Both the position numbers and the translations under genes were made by a program. A stretch of 64,000 nt of DNA from Pseudoduganella umbonata (GTDB lineage: Bacteria; Pseudomonadota; Gammaproteobacteria; Burkholderiales; Burkholderiaceae_D): positions 1,142,440 to 1,206,439 of the forward strand of contig NZ_JACHXS010000001.1 of the NCBI RefSeq assembly GCF_014192225.1, given 5' to 3'. The notes beneath the pieces are model-generated. The model saw only the letters and a list, made by a program, of their open reading frames with translations. It did no database searches and was not told the origin of the DNA. Positions within the stretch are counted from its first letter, which is position 1. The number at the start of each line of letters is the position of its first letter. Shown piece after piece: positions 27,299 to 36,133 of the stretch.

Positions 27299-29294
27299 GG
27301 CTTCCCAGCAAAGCGGTATGGCGTTCTTCGGTACGGGTCACTTCTTCCGCCGAAATGTAGTAATCGCGCTTGTAGTTGAACGTGTGGACGATGATCGCGA
27401 CCATCATCGCGACGAAGGCGGCGATGACCAGCGGCCACATGTGCCAGATGATGCCGAAGCCCATCGCAGCCGACAGCGCCGCGATGATGAAGCCTGCACC
27501 GGTGTTGGCCGGCATGTGGATCTTCACATAGTCTTTCAGCGGACGCTGGTAGCCGTTCTTCTTCATGTCGGCCCAGCTGTCGTTGTCGTGCACGACCGGG
27601 GTGAACGCGAAGTTGTAGTCCGGCGGCGGCGACGACGTCGACCACTCCAGCGTGCGGCCTTCCCACGGATCGCCCGTCACGTCGCGCAGCTGCTTGCGGC
27701 GCAGGAACGACACGAAGAACTGCATCAGCATCGCGCCGATACCGCCGGCGATCATCAGCACGCCCAGGAACGCAACCACGAAGTACGGCTGCATGGCCGG
27801 ATCTTCCAGCATGTTCAGGCGGCGCGTCACGCCCATGAAGCCCAGTGCGTACACCGGCATCCAGGCGACATAGAAGCCGACCACCCACAGCCAGAACGAT
27901 ACCTTGCCCCAGAACACGTCGAGCTTGTAGCCGAACGCTTTCGGGAACCAGTAGTTGATGCCTGCGAACAGGCCGAACAGCACGCCGCCGATGATCACGT
28001 TGTGGAAGTGGGCGATCAGGAACAGCGAGTTGTGCAGCACGAAGTCGGCCGGCGGGATTGCCAGCATCACGCCCGTCATGCCGCCGATCGTGAAGGTGAC
28101 CATGAAGGCCACGGTCCACATCATCGGCAGTTCGAAACGGATACGGCCGCGGTACATCGTGAACAGCCAGTTGAACAGCTTCGCGCCGGTCGGGATCGAG
28201 ATGATCATCGTGGTGATGCCGAAGAACGCGTTCACCGATGCGCCGGAACCCATCGTGAAGAAGTGGTGCAGCCAGACCAGGTACGACAGGATCATGATCA
28301 CGCAGGTCGCGTACACCATCGAGGTGTAGCCGAACAGGCGCTTCGAGCAGAACGTCGACACCACTTCCGAGAAGATGCCGAAGCACGGCAGGATCAGGAT
28401 GTACACCTCGGGGTGGCCCCAGATCCAGATCAGGTTCACGTACATCATGGCGTTGCCGCCCATTTCGTTCGTGAAGAAGTGCGTGCCCAGCAGGCGGTCC
28501 ATGCCCAGCATGGCCAGCACCGCGGTCAGTACCGGGAAGGCCGCCACGATCAGGATGTTGGTGCACAGCGCGGTCCACGTAAACACCGGCATCTTCATCA
28601 GGTCCATGCCCGGCGCGCGCATCTTGACGATGGTGACGATCAGGTTGACGCCGGACAGCAAGGTGCCGACCCCGGCGATCTGCAATGACCAGATGTAGTA
28701 ATCCACCCCCACGTCAGGCGAGGCGAGGATGCCGGACAGCGGCGGATAGGCCAGCCAGCCGGTACGGGCGAATTCGCCGACGAACAGCGAAGCCATCACC
28801 AGCGCGGCGCCCATCGCCGTCATCCAGAACGAGAAGTTGTTCAGGAACGGGAACGCCACGTCGCGCGCGCCGATCTGCAGCGGCACCACGTAGTTCATCA
28901 GGCCCGTGACCAGCGGCATCGCCACGAAGAAGATCATGATCACGCCGTGGGCGGTGAAGACCTGGTCGTAGTGGTGCGGCGGCAGGAAGCCGGCATTGTC
29001 GCCGAAGGCGATGGCCTGCTGGGCGCGCATCATCAGCGCGTCGGCAAAGCCGCGCAGCAGCATGACCAGGCCCAGGATCATGTACATGATCCCGATCTTC
29101 TTATGGTCGATACTGGTCAGCCAGTTGCGCCACAGGTTGCCCCAGACGCGGAAATACGTCATCGCACCCAGCAGTGCACCGCCACCCAGGATGACGGCGG
29201 CGAAGGTGACGAGCAGGATCGGCTCGTGGAGCGGAATTGCTTCCCAGCTCAGCCTGCCGAAGAAGGCATGGTTTTCAGTTGGATACGCTTGCAT
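27291..29294 (-). CDS. cyoB: Cytochrome bo3 quinol oxidase subunit I
   Basis: The 667-residue catalytic subunit oxidises ubiquinol and reduces oxygen with proton pumping. Key residues keep the E. coli CyoB pattern with a constant +10 offset: heme ligands H116 and H431, CuB ligands H294 (cross-linked Y298), H343 and H344, heme o ligand H429, and the quinol-site R81 and D85. Fifteen helices are expected at this length. It overlaps cyoA by 20 bp upstream and cyoC by 8 bp downstream. Confidence 0.95.
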   Translation of the reverse strand: MQAYPTENHAFFGRLSWEAIPLHEPILLVTFAAVILGGGALLGAMTYFRVWGNLWRNWLTSIDHKKIGIMYMILGLVMLLRGFADALMMRAQQAIAFGDNAGFLPPHHYDQVFTAHGVIMIFFVAMPLVTGLMNYVVPLQIGARDVAFPFLNNFSFWMTAMGAALVMASLFVGEFARTGWLAYPPLSGILASPDVGVDYYIWSLQIAGVGTLLSGVNLIVTIVKMRAPGMDLMKMPVFTWTALCTNILIVAAFPVLTAVLAMLGMDRLLGTHFFTNEMGGNAMMYVNLIWIWGHPEVYILILPCFGIFSEVVSTFCSKRLFGYTSMVYATCVIMILSYLVWLHHFFTMGSGASVNAFFGITTMIISIPTGAKLFNWLFTMYRGRIRFELPMMWTVAFMVTFTIGGMTGVMLAIPPADFVLHNSLFLIAHFHNVIIGGVLFGLFAGINYWFPKAFGYKLDVFWGKVSFWLWVVGFYVAWMPVYALGFMGVTRRLNMLEDPAMQPYFVVAFLGVLMIAGGIGAMLMQFFVSFLRRKQLRDVTGDPWEGRTLEWSTSSPPPDYNFAFTPVVHDNDSWADMKKNGYQRPLKDYVKIHMPANTGAGFIIAALSAAMGFGIIWHMWPLVIAAFVAMMVAIIVHTFNYKRDYYISAEEVTRTEERHTALLGSHV

Positions 29295-30330
29295 TGTTGC
29301 TCTTCATGGAAAGTTGGGTCTTGTCCGCGGGCGTCGTGCAGATTTCCGCGTCGGCTTGCGCCAGCTTGGCAACCTCGCTGGCACCCCGCCGGCGCGCTTC
29401 CTGGTGGGCCTTGTGCTTGGCGTTGCGGTTGGCGTCTTCATGCATCTGGTGCGCCATGCATGGCGTGCCCGGTTCGACGCACAGGTTCAGGATCGCGTCG
29501 TACAGCGTGTTGTCGACGGTGGCCCAGCGGCGTATCGGATCCTTTTCGCTGGGCTTGGCCAGCTGCATGTAGTCCGGACGCTGCAGCGAACCGCCTTCGG
29601 CCTTCACCTTCGCCACGTAGGCGTCGAAGTCGGCGTGGTTCATCGCGTGGTACTTGAAGCGCATGTGCGTGAAGCCGGAGCCGCTGTAGTTCGACGAGAA
29701 GCCGTCGTACGTACCGACCTTGTTCATCACCGCGTTCAGCTGGGTTTCCATGGCCGGCATCGTGTAGATCATGCCTGCCATTGCCGGGATGTAGAAAGCG
29801 TTCATCACGGACGACGCGGTCATGCGGAACTTGATCGGACGGTCGATCGGCGTGGCCAGTTCGTTCACGGTGGCGATGCCCTGCTCCGGATAGATGAACA
29901 GCCACTTCCAGTCCAGCGCCACGACCTGCACTTCCATCGGGCGCACGTCGGCCGGCAGCGGACGATTTTCATCGAGGCGCTGCAGGGGGCGGTACGGATC
30001 CAGCAGGTGGGTGCTGATCCAGGTGATCAGGCCCAGCACGATAATCAGCAGCAGGGGCACGCCCCAGATCACGAGCTCCAGCTTGGTGGAGTGATCCCAG
30101 TCCGGATCGTACTTCGCGGACGTGTTGCTTTGACGATAACGCCAGGCGAACCAGAGCGTTAATGCAATGACGGGAACGACGATCAGGCACATCAGGAGGA
30201 ACGATACGATCACCAGATGAGCCTGCTGCGCCGCGATATCACCGGACGGATTCAACACCACCGTATTGCAGCCGGTCAGCCACAACAGGGAGAGAAGACC
30301 CAGTCCACTGCGAACAATGGATGATTTCAT
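29275..30330 (-). CDS. cyoA: Cytochrome bo3 quinol oxidase subunit II (lipoprotein)
   Basis: The ATG at 30330 gives a 351-residue product with a lipoprotein signal (LLWLTGC, C21) and two membrane helices. The periplasmic cupredoxin-like domain lacks the CuA cysteines, as expected for a quinol oxidase. The C-terminal segment is rich in Lys, Ala and His and longer than in E. coli (315 residues). It is the first gene of the cyoABCD-SURF1-regB-regA operon, with an 11-bp repeat array about 95-180 bp upstream. Confidence 0.93.
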   Translation of the reverse strand: MKSSIVRSGLGLLSLLWLTGCNTVVLNPSGDIAAQQAHLVIVSFLLMCLIVVPVIALTLWFAWRYRQSNTSAKYDPDWDHSTKLELVIWGVPLLLIIVLGLITWISTHLLDPYRPLQRLDENRPLPADVRPMEVQVVALDWKWLFIYPEQGIATVNELATPIDRPIKFRMTASSVMNAFYIPAMAGMIYTMPAMETQLNAVMNKVGTYDGFSSNYSGSGFTHMRFKYHAMNHADFDAYVAKVKAEGGSLQRPDYMQLAKPSEKDPIRRWATVDNTLYDAILNLCVEPGTPCMAHQMHEDANRNAKHKAHQEARRRGASEVAKLAQADAEICTTPADKTQLSMKSNNASVSN

Positions 30331-30786
30331 TAAGTTATGTGCGCTACAGAGGATTGAGAACATGCTACTGTACCGTCACAGGCGTGCGAAATGGAATTGG
30401 ACACTTTGTCTCACCCCGGCTGGTATCTTGAACGTGCCTTGACCGTATCTTGAACGTACCTTGAAGGTATCTTGAAGGTATCTTGAAGGTGTCTCGAAGG
30501 CATCTCGGAGCAGCGTTGAAAAACTGCATCGAGCGGATCCAGCACCGAGCAGGTTCTGTACTGAGCAGGTTCTGTGATTTGCACGCGAACGCGGGCGCCG
30601 GAAAATTGCATCGCTATCATGATTAGTGAAGATCAGTAAAGATTAGCCATGATTATCAATGATGCGATTTTTCATTTATGTAGTGCGGCGCACAGTCGGC
30701 AATGCACAGTCGAGGTAAGGTTTCATCGTGGATTCAACTTGTCCAATCCGGTTCGCAAGAACCTGGTACAACCATGAGAGACGAAT
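30331..30786. other. Divergent regulatory region between cyoA and an MFS gene
   Basis: This 456-bp AT-rich region carries no gene. It holds an 11-bp tandem array (30425-30508), a repeated GAGCAGGTTCTGT (two copies near 30547-30577), and several GATTA-type short repeats near 30618-30665. A TACAGT on the minus strand (30367-30372) is a possible -10 for cyoA. It probably integrates control of the oxidase operon. Confidence 0.6.
30425..30508. repeat. 11-bp tandem array, seven and a half copies
   Basis: The consensus is ATCTTGAAGGT; units begin at 30425, 30436, 30447, 30458, 30469, 30480, 30491 and 30502. Central units are identical and the outer ones drift. The 11-bp period is close to one DNA turn, so identical bases would face the same side of the helix. 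It lies between cyoA and a divergent transporter. Confidence 0.9.
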
Positions 30787-32136
30787 ATGGCAACGACTAC
30801 CTATGACGGAAGTAACATCCCGGCGGATTATCAGCCAAGTCCCACCAGCAGCGGCGCACGCAACATTAATGCTCGCGATGGCGAAATACACCCCGGCGAA
30901 ATCGCCGTCGGCGTGGTGATCGGCCGAGCGTCCGAATATTTCGACTTTTTCGTCTATGCGATCGCCTCGGTCCTGGTCTTCCCTTCCTTGTTCTTTCCGT
31001 TCGACGACAGGCTGACGGCCACCCTGTATTCGTTTGTCATCTTTTCGTTCGCCTTCATCGCGCGGCCGATCGGCACCGTGTTCTTCATGTGGATCCAGCG
31101 CCGGTTCTCGCGCGAGGGCAAGCTGACGGGCGCCCTCTTCCTGCTCGGTATCTCCACTGTCGGCATTGCTTTCCTGCCATCGTTCGCCGACGCCGGCACC
31201 ACGGCCATCGTGCTGCTGGCGCTGTTCCGCATCGGCCAGGGCCTGGCCCAGGGCGGTTCGTGGGACGGCCTGCCGTCGCTGCTGGCGCTGAACGCGCCGC
31301 AGGACAAGCGCGGCTGGTATGCGATGCTGGGCCAGCTCGGCGCACCGGCCGGCTTCATGGTCGCCGCCGGCATTTTCGCCTACATGATCGGCAGCGTGTC
31401 GGCGCTGGACTTCCTCGACTGGGGCTGGCGCTTCCCGTTCTTCGTGGCATTCGCCATCAACGTGGTCGCGCTGTTTGCCCGCCTGCGCCTGGTGTCGACA
31501 CCTGAATATTCGCGCCTGCTCGACGAACGCGAGCTGGAACCCGTCAGCCTGTCCGAGCTGTCGCACACCCAGGGCCGCAACGTGATCATCGGCGCCCTGG
31601 CCGCGCTCGCCAGCTACGCGCTGTTCCACCTGGTGACGGTGTTCCCGCTGTCGTGGGTGCAGCTGTACTCGACGCGCACGCTGGACGGCTTCCTGTGGCT
31701 GCAGTTCTGGGGCGCAGGCGTGGCGCTGCTGGCCACCATCGCCTCCGGCGTGATCGCCGACCGCTTCGGCCGGCGCACCACGCTGGGCACGCTGGCCGCG
31801 CTGATTGCCGTGTTCTCCGGCTTCGTCCCCACGCTGATGCAGGGCGGCGACTCGGGCCAGAACATCTTCATCATCGTCGGCTTCGCGCTGCTGGGCCTGT
31901 CGTACGGCCAGGCCGCCGGCGCGGTGACCGCCAACTTCGCGCCGCGCCACCGCTACACCGGCGCCGCGCTGACGTCGGACCTGGCCTGGCTGGTCGGCGC
32001 CGCGTTCGCACCGCTGGTTGCGCTGGGCCTGTCGGCTCACTACGGCCTGGGCTATGTCAGCCTGTACCTGCTGTCGGGCGCTGTCGCGTCGCTGGCTGCC
32101 CTGTCCGTGAACCGGGCGCTGGAAATCAGGAACTGA
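30787..32136 (+). CDS. MFS transporter, metabolite:H+ symporter (MHS) type
   Basis: The 449-residue protein has twelve membrane helices and the MHS-subfamily start GRASEYFDFFVYAIASVLVF, a loop RPIGTVFF, and GRRTTLGTL between halves. Members import organic acids or osmolytes such as shikimate, citrate, alpha-ketoglutarate or proline; which one cannot be told here. AGAGACGAAT precedes the ATG. A strong terminator follows, so it is a single-gene unit. Confidence 0.85.
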   Translation: MATTTYDGSNIPADYQPSPTSSGARNINARDGEIHPGEIAVGVVIGRASEYFDFFVYAIASVLVFPSLFFPFDDRLTATLYSFVIFSFAFIARPIGTVFFMWIQRRFSREGKLTGALFLLGISTVGIAFLPSFADAGTTAIVLLALFRIGQGLAQGGSWDGLPSLLALNAPQDKRGWYAMLGQLGAPAGFMVAAGIFAYMIGSVSALDFLDWGWRFPFFVAFAINVVALFARLRLVSTPEYSRLLDERELEPVSLSELSHTQGRNVIIGALAALASYALFHLVTVFPLSWVQLYSTRTLDGFLWLQFWGAGVALLATIASGVIADRFGRRTTLGTLAALIAVFSGFVPTLMQGGDSGQNIFIIVGFALLGLSYGQAAGAVTANFAPRHRYTGAALTSDLAWLVGAAFAPLVALGLSAHYGLGYVSLYLLSGAVASLAALSVNRALEIRN

Positions 32137-32153
32137 CGCTACCGCCGATCCGA

Positions 32154-32189
32154 TGAAAAAAGCCGGGAACCCAGGTTCCCGGCTTTTTT
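32154..32189. terminator. Bidirectional rho-independent terminator
   Basis: GCCGGGAACC and GGTTCCCGGC (32162-32183) pair perfectly, flanked by an A-tract on the left and a T-tract on the right. It therefore works for the plus-strand MFS gene and the minus-strand PEP-CTERM remnant. Confidence 0.92.
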
Positions 32190-32231
32190 GCTTTCATGCT
32201 TCACCGCCGTGGGGCGGGCGGCTTGCCCCGA

Positions 32232-32540
32232 TCACTTTTGCTGCCGGCCCCTGCGCGCTGCACCCAGCAGCAAACCGGCGCCCAGCATCGCGTAAGTGGC
32301 CGGCTCGGGAACCGGCGAAATCTGCGTAACGGTCTTCACGGTATGACTGGCGAACGTCCGGGTGTAGTACTCGCCCGGCATCTGATAACCGAAATCCACC
32401 TGCCTGATGCCGTACGACGTGTCGTAACTGGTACTCTGGCCGACCCACCATGCCTCGCTGCCCGGTGCTGTCGAGTACCAGACATTGCTGCCTGCAGTTC
32501 CAGTCCCCCGCCTCGTTTCCAGGCCTGCAACAGTATATTT
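32232..32540 (-). pseudogene. 5'-truncated PEP-CTERM protein gene
   Basis: Reading the minus strand from 32540 to the TGA at 32232 gives about 102 codons ending in a textbook PEP-CTERM tail: PVPEPATYAMLGAGLLLGAA followed by RRGRQQK. The preceding residues (SEAWWVGQSTSYDTSYGIRQ, then VDFGYQMPGEYYTRTF) look like a normal secreted domain. A TAA stands at 32541-32543 and no ATG or ribosome site follows it, so the signal peptide and N-terminal part are missing. The coding quality fades near a GGGGG run around 32508, so a frameshift there is an alternative. I read it as a decayed exosortase substrate. Confidence 0.7.
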
Positions 32541-32677
32541 TTATTATTGTTTTTCTTCTAATAAACCTAAAGAAAGGTGTCAATCGGGCGCCACACCAGT
32601 AAATTGCAAGGCGTGGCGCGCGATGACGGAACCGGTCGCGGAAAGGTTATCGGTCGCCTCCGCCCTGCGTGCGCCGT

Positions 32678-35191
32678 TCACCCGTCGGCGTGCAGCAATT
32701 CCCCCGCCTCGTCCCCCGGCACCGGCCGGCTGCACAGGAAGCCCTGGATCTCGTCGCAGCCCTGCTGGGTCAGGTATCCCAGCTGGTCGTGCGTTTCCAC
32801 GCCCTCGGCGATGATGCGGCAGCCCAGGCTGTGGCCCAGCGCGATCATCGAACGGACGATCGCCGCCCCGGGTGCATCGTGCAGCATGTCGCGCACGAAG
32901 CTGCGGTCGATCTTCAGGTAGTCGAGCGGGAAGCGGCGCAGATAGGACAGGCTCGAATAGCCGGTACCGAAATCGTCGATGGACAGGCGCACGCCGCTCT
33001 CCTTCAGGTGGCGCATGGCGCCGATGACGGCCTCGATATTCTGCATCATCAGCGATTCCGTCAGCTCCAGCTCCAGGTATTCCGGCGCCAGCCCGCTGCT
33101 TTCCAGCGCATCGCGCACTTCCTGCACGAAGCCGGCCTGCCGGAACTGCCGGGCCGACACGTTGACGGCGACGGGCACCCGCGGCAGGCCGGCATCCTGC
33201 CAGGCCTTGGCCTGGCGGCACGCTTCGTACAGCACCCATTCGCCGATCTCCACGATGCGCCCGGTCTCCTCGGCCACGCCGATGAAACGGTCCGGCTGCA
33301 CCAGGCCCAGCTCCGGCTGGCGCCAGCGCAGCAGCGCTTCCAGGCCGGCCACGCGTCCGGTGCCGCAATCGATGCGCGTCTGGAAGTACAGCACGAACTC
33401 GTGGCGCGTCAGCGCATTGCGCAGGTGCCCCTCGATCAGCGTGCGCTCGGTGACGCGCGCATTCATCTCGCTGGTGTAGAACTGCAGCTGGTTGCGGCCG
33501 CCATCCTTGGCACGGTACAGCGCAATGTCGGCGTGCTTGAACAGCGAAGGAGCGGTATCCCCATCGCGCGGATAGACCGAGACGCCCATGCTGCAGGTCA
33601 GCGCCAGGTCGTGCGCGTCCAGCCGCATCGGTGCGCTGACCGCGTCGAGCACCGCCTGCACCATGCGCGGCGACAGGGTGCCGTCGCTCTGTCCCGGCTG
33701 GTCTGGCAGCAACAGGATGAATTCGTCGCCGCCCAGCCGCGCCACGGTATCGGAATCGCGCAGCGCACTGCGCAGCCGCGCCGCCACCGTCTGCAGCAGG
33801 CTGTCGCCCACGGCGTGGCCGAGCGTGTCGTTGATCAGCTTGAAGTTGTCCAGGTCCAGCACCACGACCCACAGCTGGTGCTCGTAACGCGCCGCGTAGG
33901 CGATCGCCTGTTCGAGGCGGTCGTGGAACAGGTTGCGGTTTGGCAGGCCGGTCAGGGCATCGTGCGTGGACTGGTGTTCCAGTTCGGTCTGGTAGCGCTT
34001 TGCCGCGGTAATGTCGTTGATTACGCCGACCCAGTGCGTGGTCGCGCCGTGGATGTCGAGCACCGGCGCCACATGCAGCTGGTTCCAGAACAGCGTGCCG
34101 TCCTTGCGGTAATTGCGCAGTTCCACCGTGACTTCGCGACCGGCCCGCAGCGCCTCCCGAAGGGCCGGCATGCCTTCCTGGTCGCGGTCGTCGCCCTGCA
34201 GGAAGCGGCAATCCTTGCCGATCACCTCGGCCAGTTGGTAGCCGGAAATGCGCGCGAACGCCGGGTTGGCATAATCGATCACGTCGTCGTTGCCGGCCCG
34301 GCGGGTGATCAGGATCGCGTTGACGCTGGCATCGATGGCCCGGCTTTGCAGGCGCAGCTTCGCGCCGGCCTCCCGGCTGGCCGTGACATCCTCGATCGTG
34401 CCGAGCAGGCCGACGATCTCGCCGTGCCGGCCGTGCAGCGGCAGCTTGTTGACGAGGTGCCAGTGCTGGCGGCCATCGGCCGCCGTCAGCGTCTGTTCGC
34501 GCCCGCGCACCGGACGGCCCGTGCCGATCACGGCGAGGTCTTCCACTTCCTGTTCCGCCTGCGGCACAGGGCCGTGCCGCCACGGCAGGTCGTGGTCGCG
34601 CTTGCCGACGACGCTGGCCGGGTCGTCCAGGCCGATGGCGCGCGCGAACAGCCGGTTGCAGCCGGCATAGCGCAGGTCGAGGTCTTTCCAGAATACCTGC
34701 AGCGGCATCGTGTCGATCAGGCGCCGGTACAGCTGTTCGGACTTGTACAACGCCCGCTCGGTGGCCATCTGCTGCGTCACGTCGAGCGCGAACACGAGCC
34801 GGGCCCGCCGCCCTTCGTAGATCAGCGCATGGGACGAGATCCGCACCAGGATCGGCCGGCCGTCGCGCTTCAGGTGTGTCCAGACGCCGGCCGATTGCGG
34901 CAGCGCATGGGGGGCACTGGCAATCTCGGCGCTCAGCCGCGCCTGTTCGGACGGCGGCCGGATATCGCGGATCGTCATGTGCAGGAATTCCGCTTCGCCA
35001 TAGCCGTAATGGCGGCAGGCGGCGGCATTGACGCGCAGGAAGCGCAGCGTCACCAGGTCATAGATCCACATCGGCTGCGGATGGTCCTGGAACAGGTCGT
35101 CGAAGCGCGTCAGCGGGCGCCTGCTGCGCCATCCCCGCCCCTGCATGGGGAGCGTGCTGCGCGTCGCGGCACGGTGCTGGAATCTCATCAT
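32678..35191 (-). CDS. PAS/LOV-like - GGDEF - EAL bifunctional c-di-GMP enzyme
   Basis: The 837-residue protein has three PAS domains (about 28-140, 150-270 and 280-398), GGDEF (405-565) and EAL (585-825). The third PAS resembles a blue-light LOV domain: GKDCRFLQG has the photoactive Cys (C328), followed by NYRKDGTLFWNQ. Two flavin contacts differ, Asp for Asn before the Cys and Ile (I391) for the signalling Gln. GGDEF is intact (487-491) with an I-site RDSD at 478-481, and the EAL domain has E618 and DDFGTGYSSL, so both activities are possible. AGGAG spacing favours the second ATG (35188). Confidence 0.88.
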   Translation of the reverse strand: MMRFQHRAATRSTLPMQGRGWRSRRPLTRFDDLFQDHPQPMWIYDLVTLRFLRVNAAACRHYGYGEAEFLHMTIRDIRPPSEQARLSAEIASAPHALPQSAGVWTHLKRDGRPILVRISSHALIYEGRRARLVFALDVTQQMATERALYKSEQLYRRLIDTMPLQVFWKDLDLRYAGCNRLFARAIGLDDPASVVGKRDHDLPWRHGPVPQAEQEVEDLAVIGTGRPVRGREQTLTAADGRQHWHLVNKLPLHGRHGEIVGLLGTIEDVTASREAGAKLRLQSRAIDASVNAILITRRAGNDDVIDYANPAFARISGYQLAEVIGKDCRFLQGDDRDQEGMPALREALRAGREVTVELRNYRKDGTLFWNQLHVAPVLDIHGATTHWVGVINDITAAKRYQTELEHQSTHDALTGLPNRNLFHDRLEQAIAYAARYEHQLWVVVLDLDNFKLINDTLGHAVGDSLLQTVAARLRSALRDSDTVARLGGDEFILLLPDQPGQSDGTLSPRMVQAVLDAVSAPMRLDAHDLALTCSMGVSVYPRDGDTAPSLFKHADIALYRAKDGGRNQLQFYTSEMNARVTERTLIEGHLRNALTRHEFVLYFQTRIDCGTGRVAGLEALLRWRQPELGLVQPDRFIGVAEETGRIVEIGEWVLYEACRQAKAWQDAGLPRVPVAVNVSARQFRQAGFVQEVRDALESSGLAPEYLELELTESLMMQNIEAVIGAMRHLKESGVRLSIDDFGTGYSSLSYLRRFPLDYLKIDRSFVRDMLHDAPGAAIVRSMIALGHSLGCRIIAEGVETHDQLGYLTQQGCDEIQGFLCSRPVPGDEAGELLHADG

Positions 35192-35523
35192 CGGCTCCTG
35201 GTGTCCTGGATGGCGGATTCGTTCGATAATCCGAGAATCGCCTCAATACTGCGTTGCACATGCATGCCGGGCTCCCGGCCATGCCCTGCATTACGCCCTG
35301 TCTTGAACGACAGTCGTGCACCGGCTGTCTTGAACTGATTCCTTCAAACTATCAAACAACGACCTGCCAATGCACGACACCGGCGCTTGTTCTTGTTTGA
35401 ACTATAACCTGCCGCGTCTGCTTTGTGCGCAGTGCGCCGACATTCGGCTGAGCGCTAATCCTACGCAAGTGACAGGCATCCTCGCCTAAGATGAATTGTT
35501 GACGGAACTTCAAGGAGAAGAAG
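35192..35523. other. Intergenic region between divergent genes
   Basis: This 332-bp spacer separates the LOV-like gene from the hemerythrin gene. TGTCTTGAAC occurs twice (near 35300 and 35328) about 28 bp apart, and TAAGAT near 35488 is a possible -10 for the hemerythrin gene. I see no open frame worth calling. Confidence 0.45.
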
Positions 35524-36111
35524 ATGTTTTCACTGAACAAGCTCAGCCCGACGATTACCGACATGATCCGCTTCGATCACTCGCACACGCTGGTGACCTT
35601 CCACCAGTACACGACGACGCAGAAGCCGAGAGTGAAGAAGGCCCTGGCGGAAACGATCTGCACGGCCCTGGAAATCCACGCCACGCTGGAAGAGGAGATC
35701 TTCTACCCGGTCATGCGCCAGCTGGAGGGAGCCGATCCGACGATGCTGAAGGCGGAGCCGGAACACAACGAGATGCGCCGCCTGATCGCGCAACTGCGCG
35801 CCACCCGTCCCACGGACGCCAGGCATGACGAGCTGGTGCACGAACTGATGCGCGACGTGATGCACCACGTGGCCGACGAGGAAACCGTGCTGCTGCCGGA
35901 CGCGGAACGCCACTTGAGCCGCGATCGCCTGAGCGAGCTGGGCGCGGAAATGACCCGCCGCCGCATGCAGCTCGTGGCACCGCAGGCCGGCAAGCTGGCC
36001 AAGGAGCAGGCGATCGGCTTCTCGGGCAGCACCGCCGCCGTGGTGCTCGGCGTAGCCGGCGCGGCCTTTGCGGCACTCAAGCTGTTGCCCCGCAAGCCGG
36101 CCCAGGCCTGA
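35524..36111 (+). CDS. Hemerythrin-domain protein with C-terminal membrane anchor
   Basis: The 195-residue protein has a hemerythrin HHE four-helix bundle: H19 (RFDHSH), H52 and E56 (HATLEEE), H81 (PEHNEM), and H114/H115 with E119 (HHVADEE). These suit a di-iron site that binds oxygen, NO or peroxide. Residues 165-187 form a hydrophobic helix (STAAVVLGVAGAAFAALKLL), so it is probably tethered to the membrane. CAAGGAG precedes the ATG. It stands alone; a role in oxygen or nitrosative stress response is inferred. Confidence 0.85.
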   Translation: MFSLNKLSPTITDMIRFDHSHTLVTFHQYTTTQKPRVKKALAETICTALEIHATLEEEIFYPVMRQLEGADPTMLKAEPEHNEMRRLIAQLRATRPTDARHDELVHELMRDVMHHVADEETVLLPDAERHLSRDRLSELGAEMTRRRMQLVAPQAGKLAKEQAIGFSGSTAAVVLGVAGAAFAALKLLPRKPAQA

Positions 36112-36133
36112 TTGCCCCAGCACGCCTGAACGC

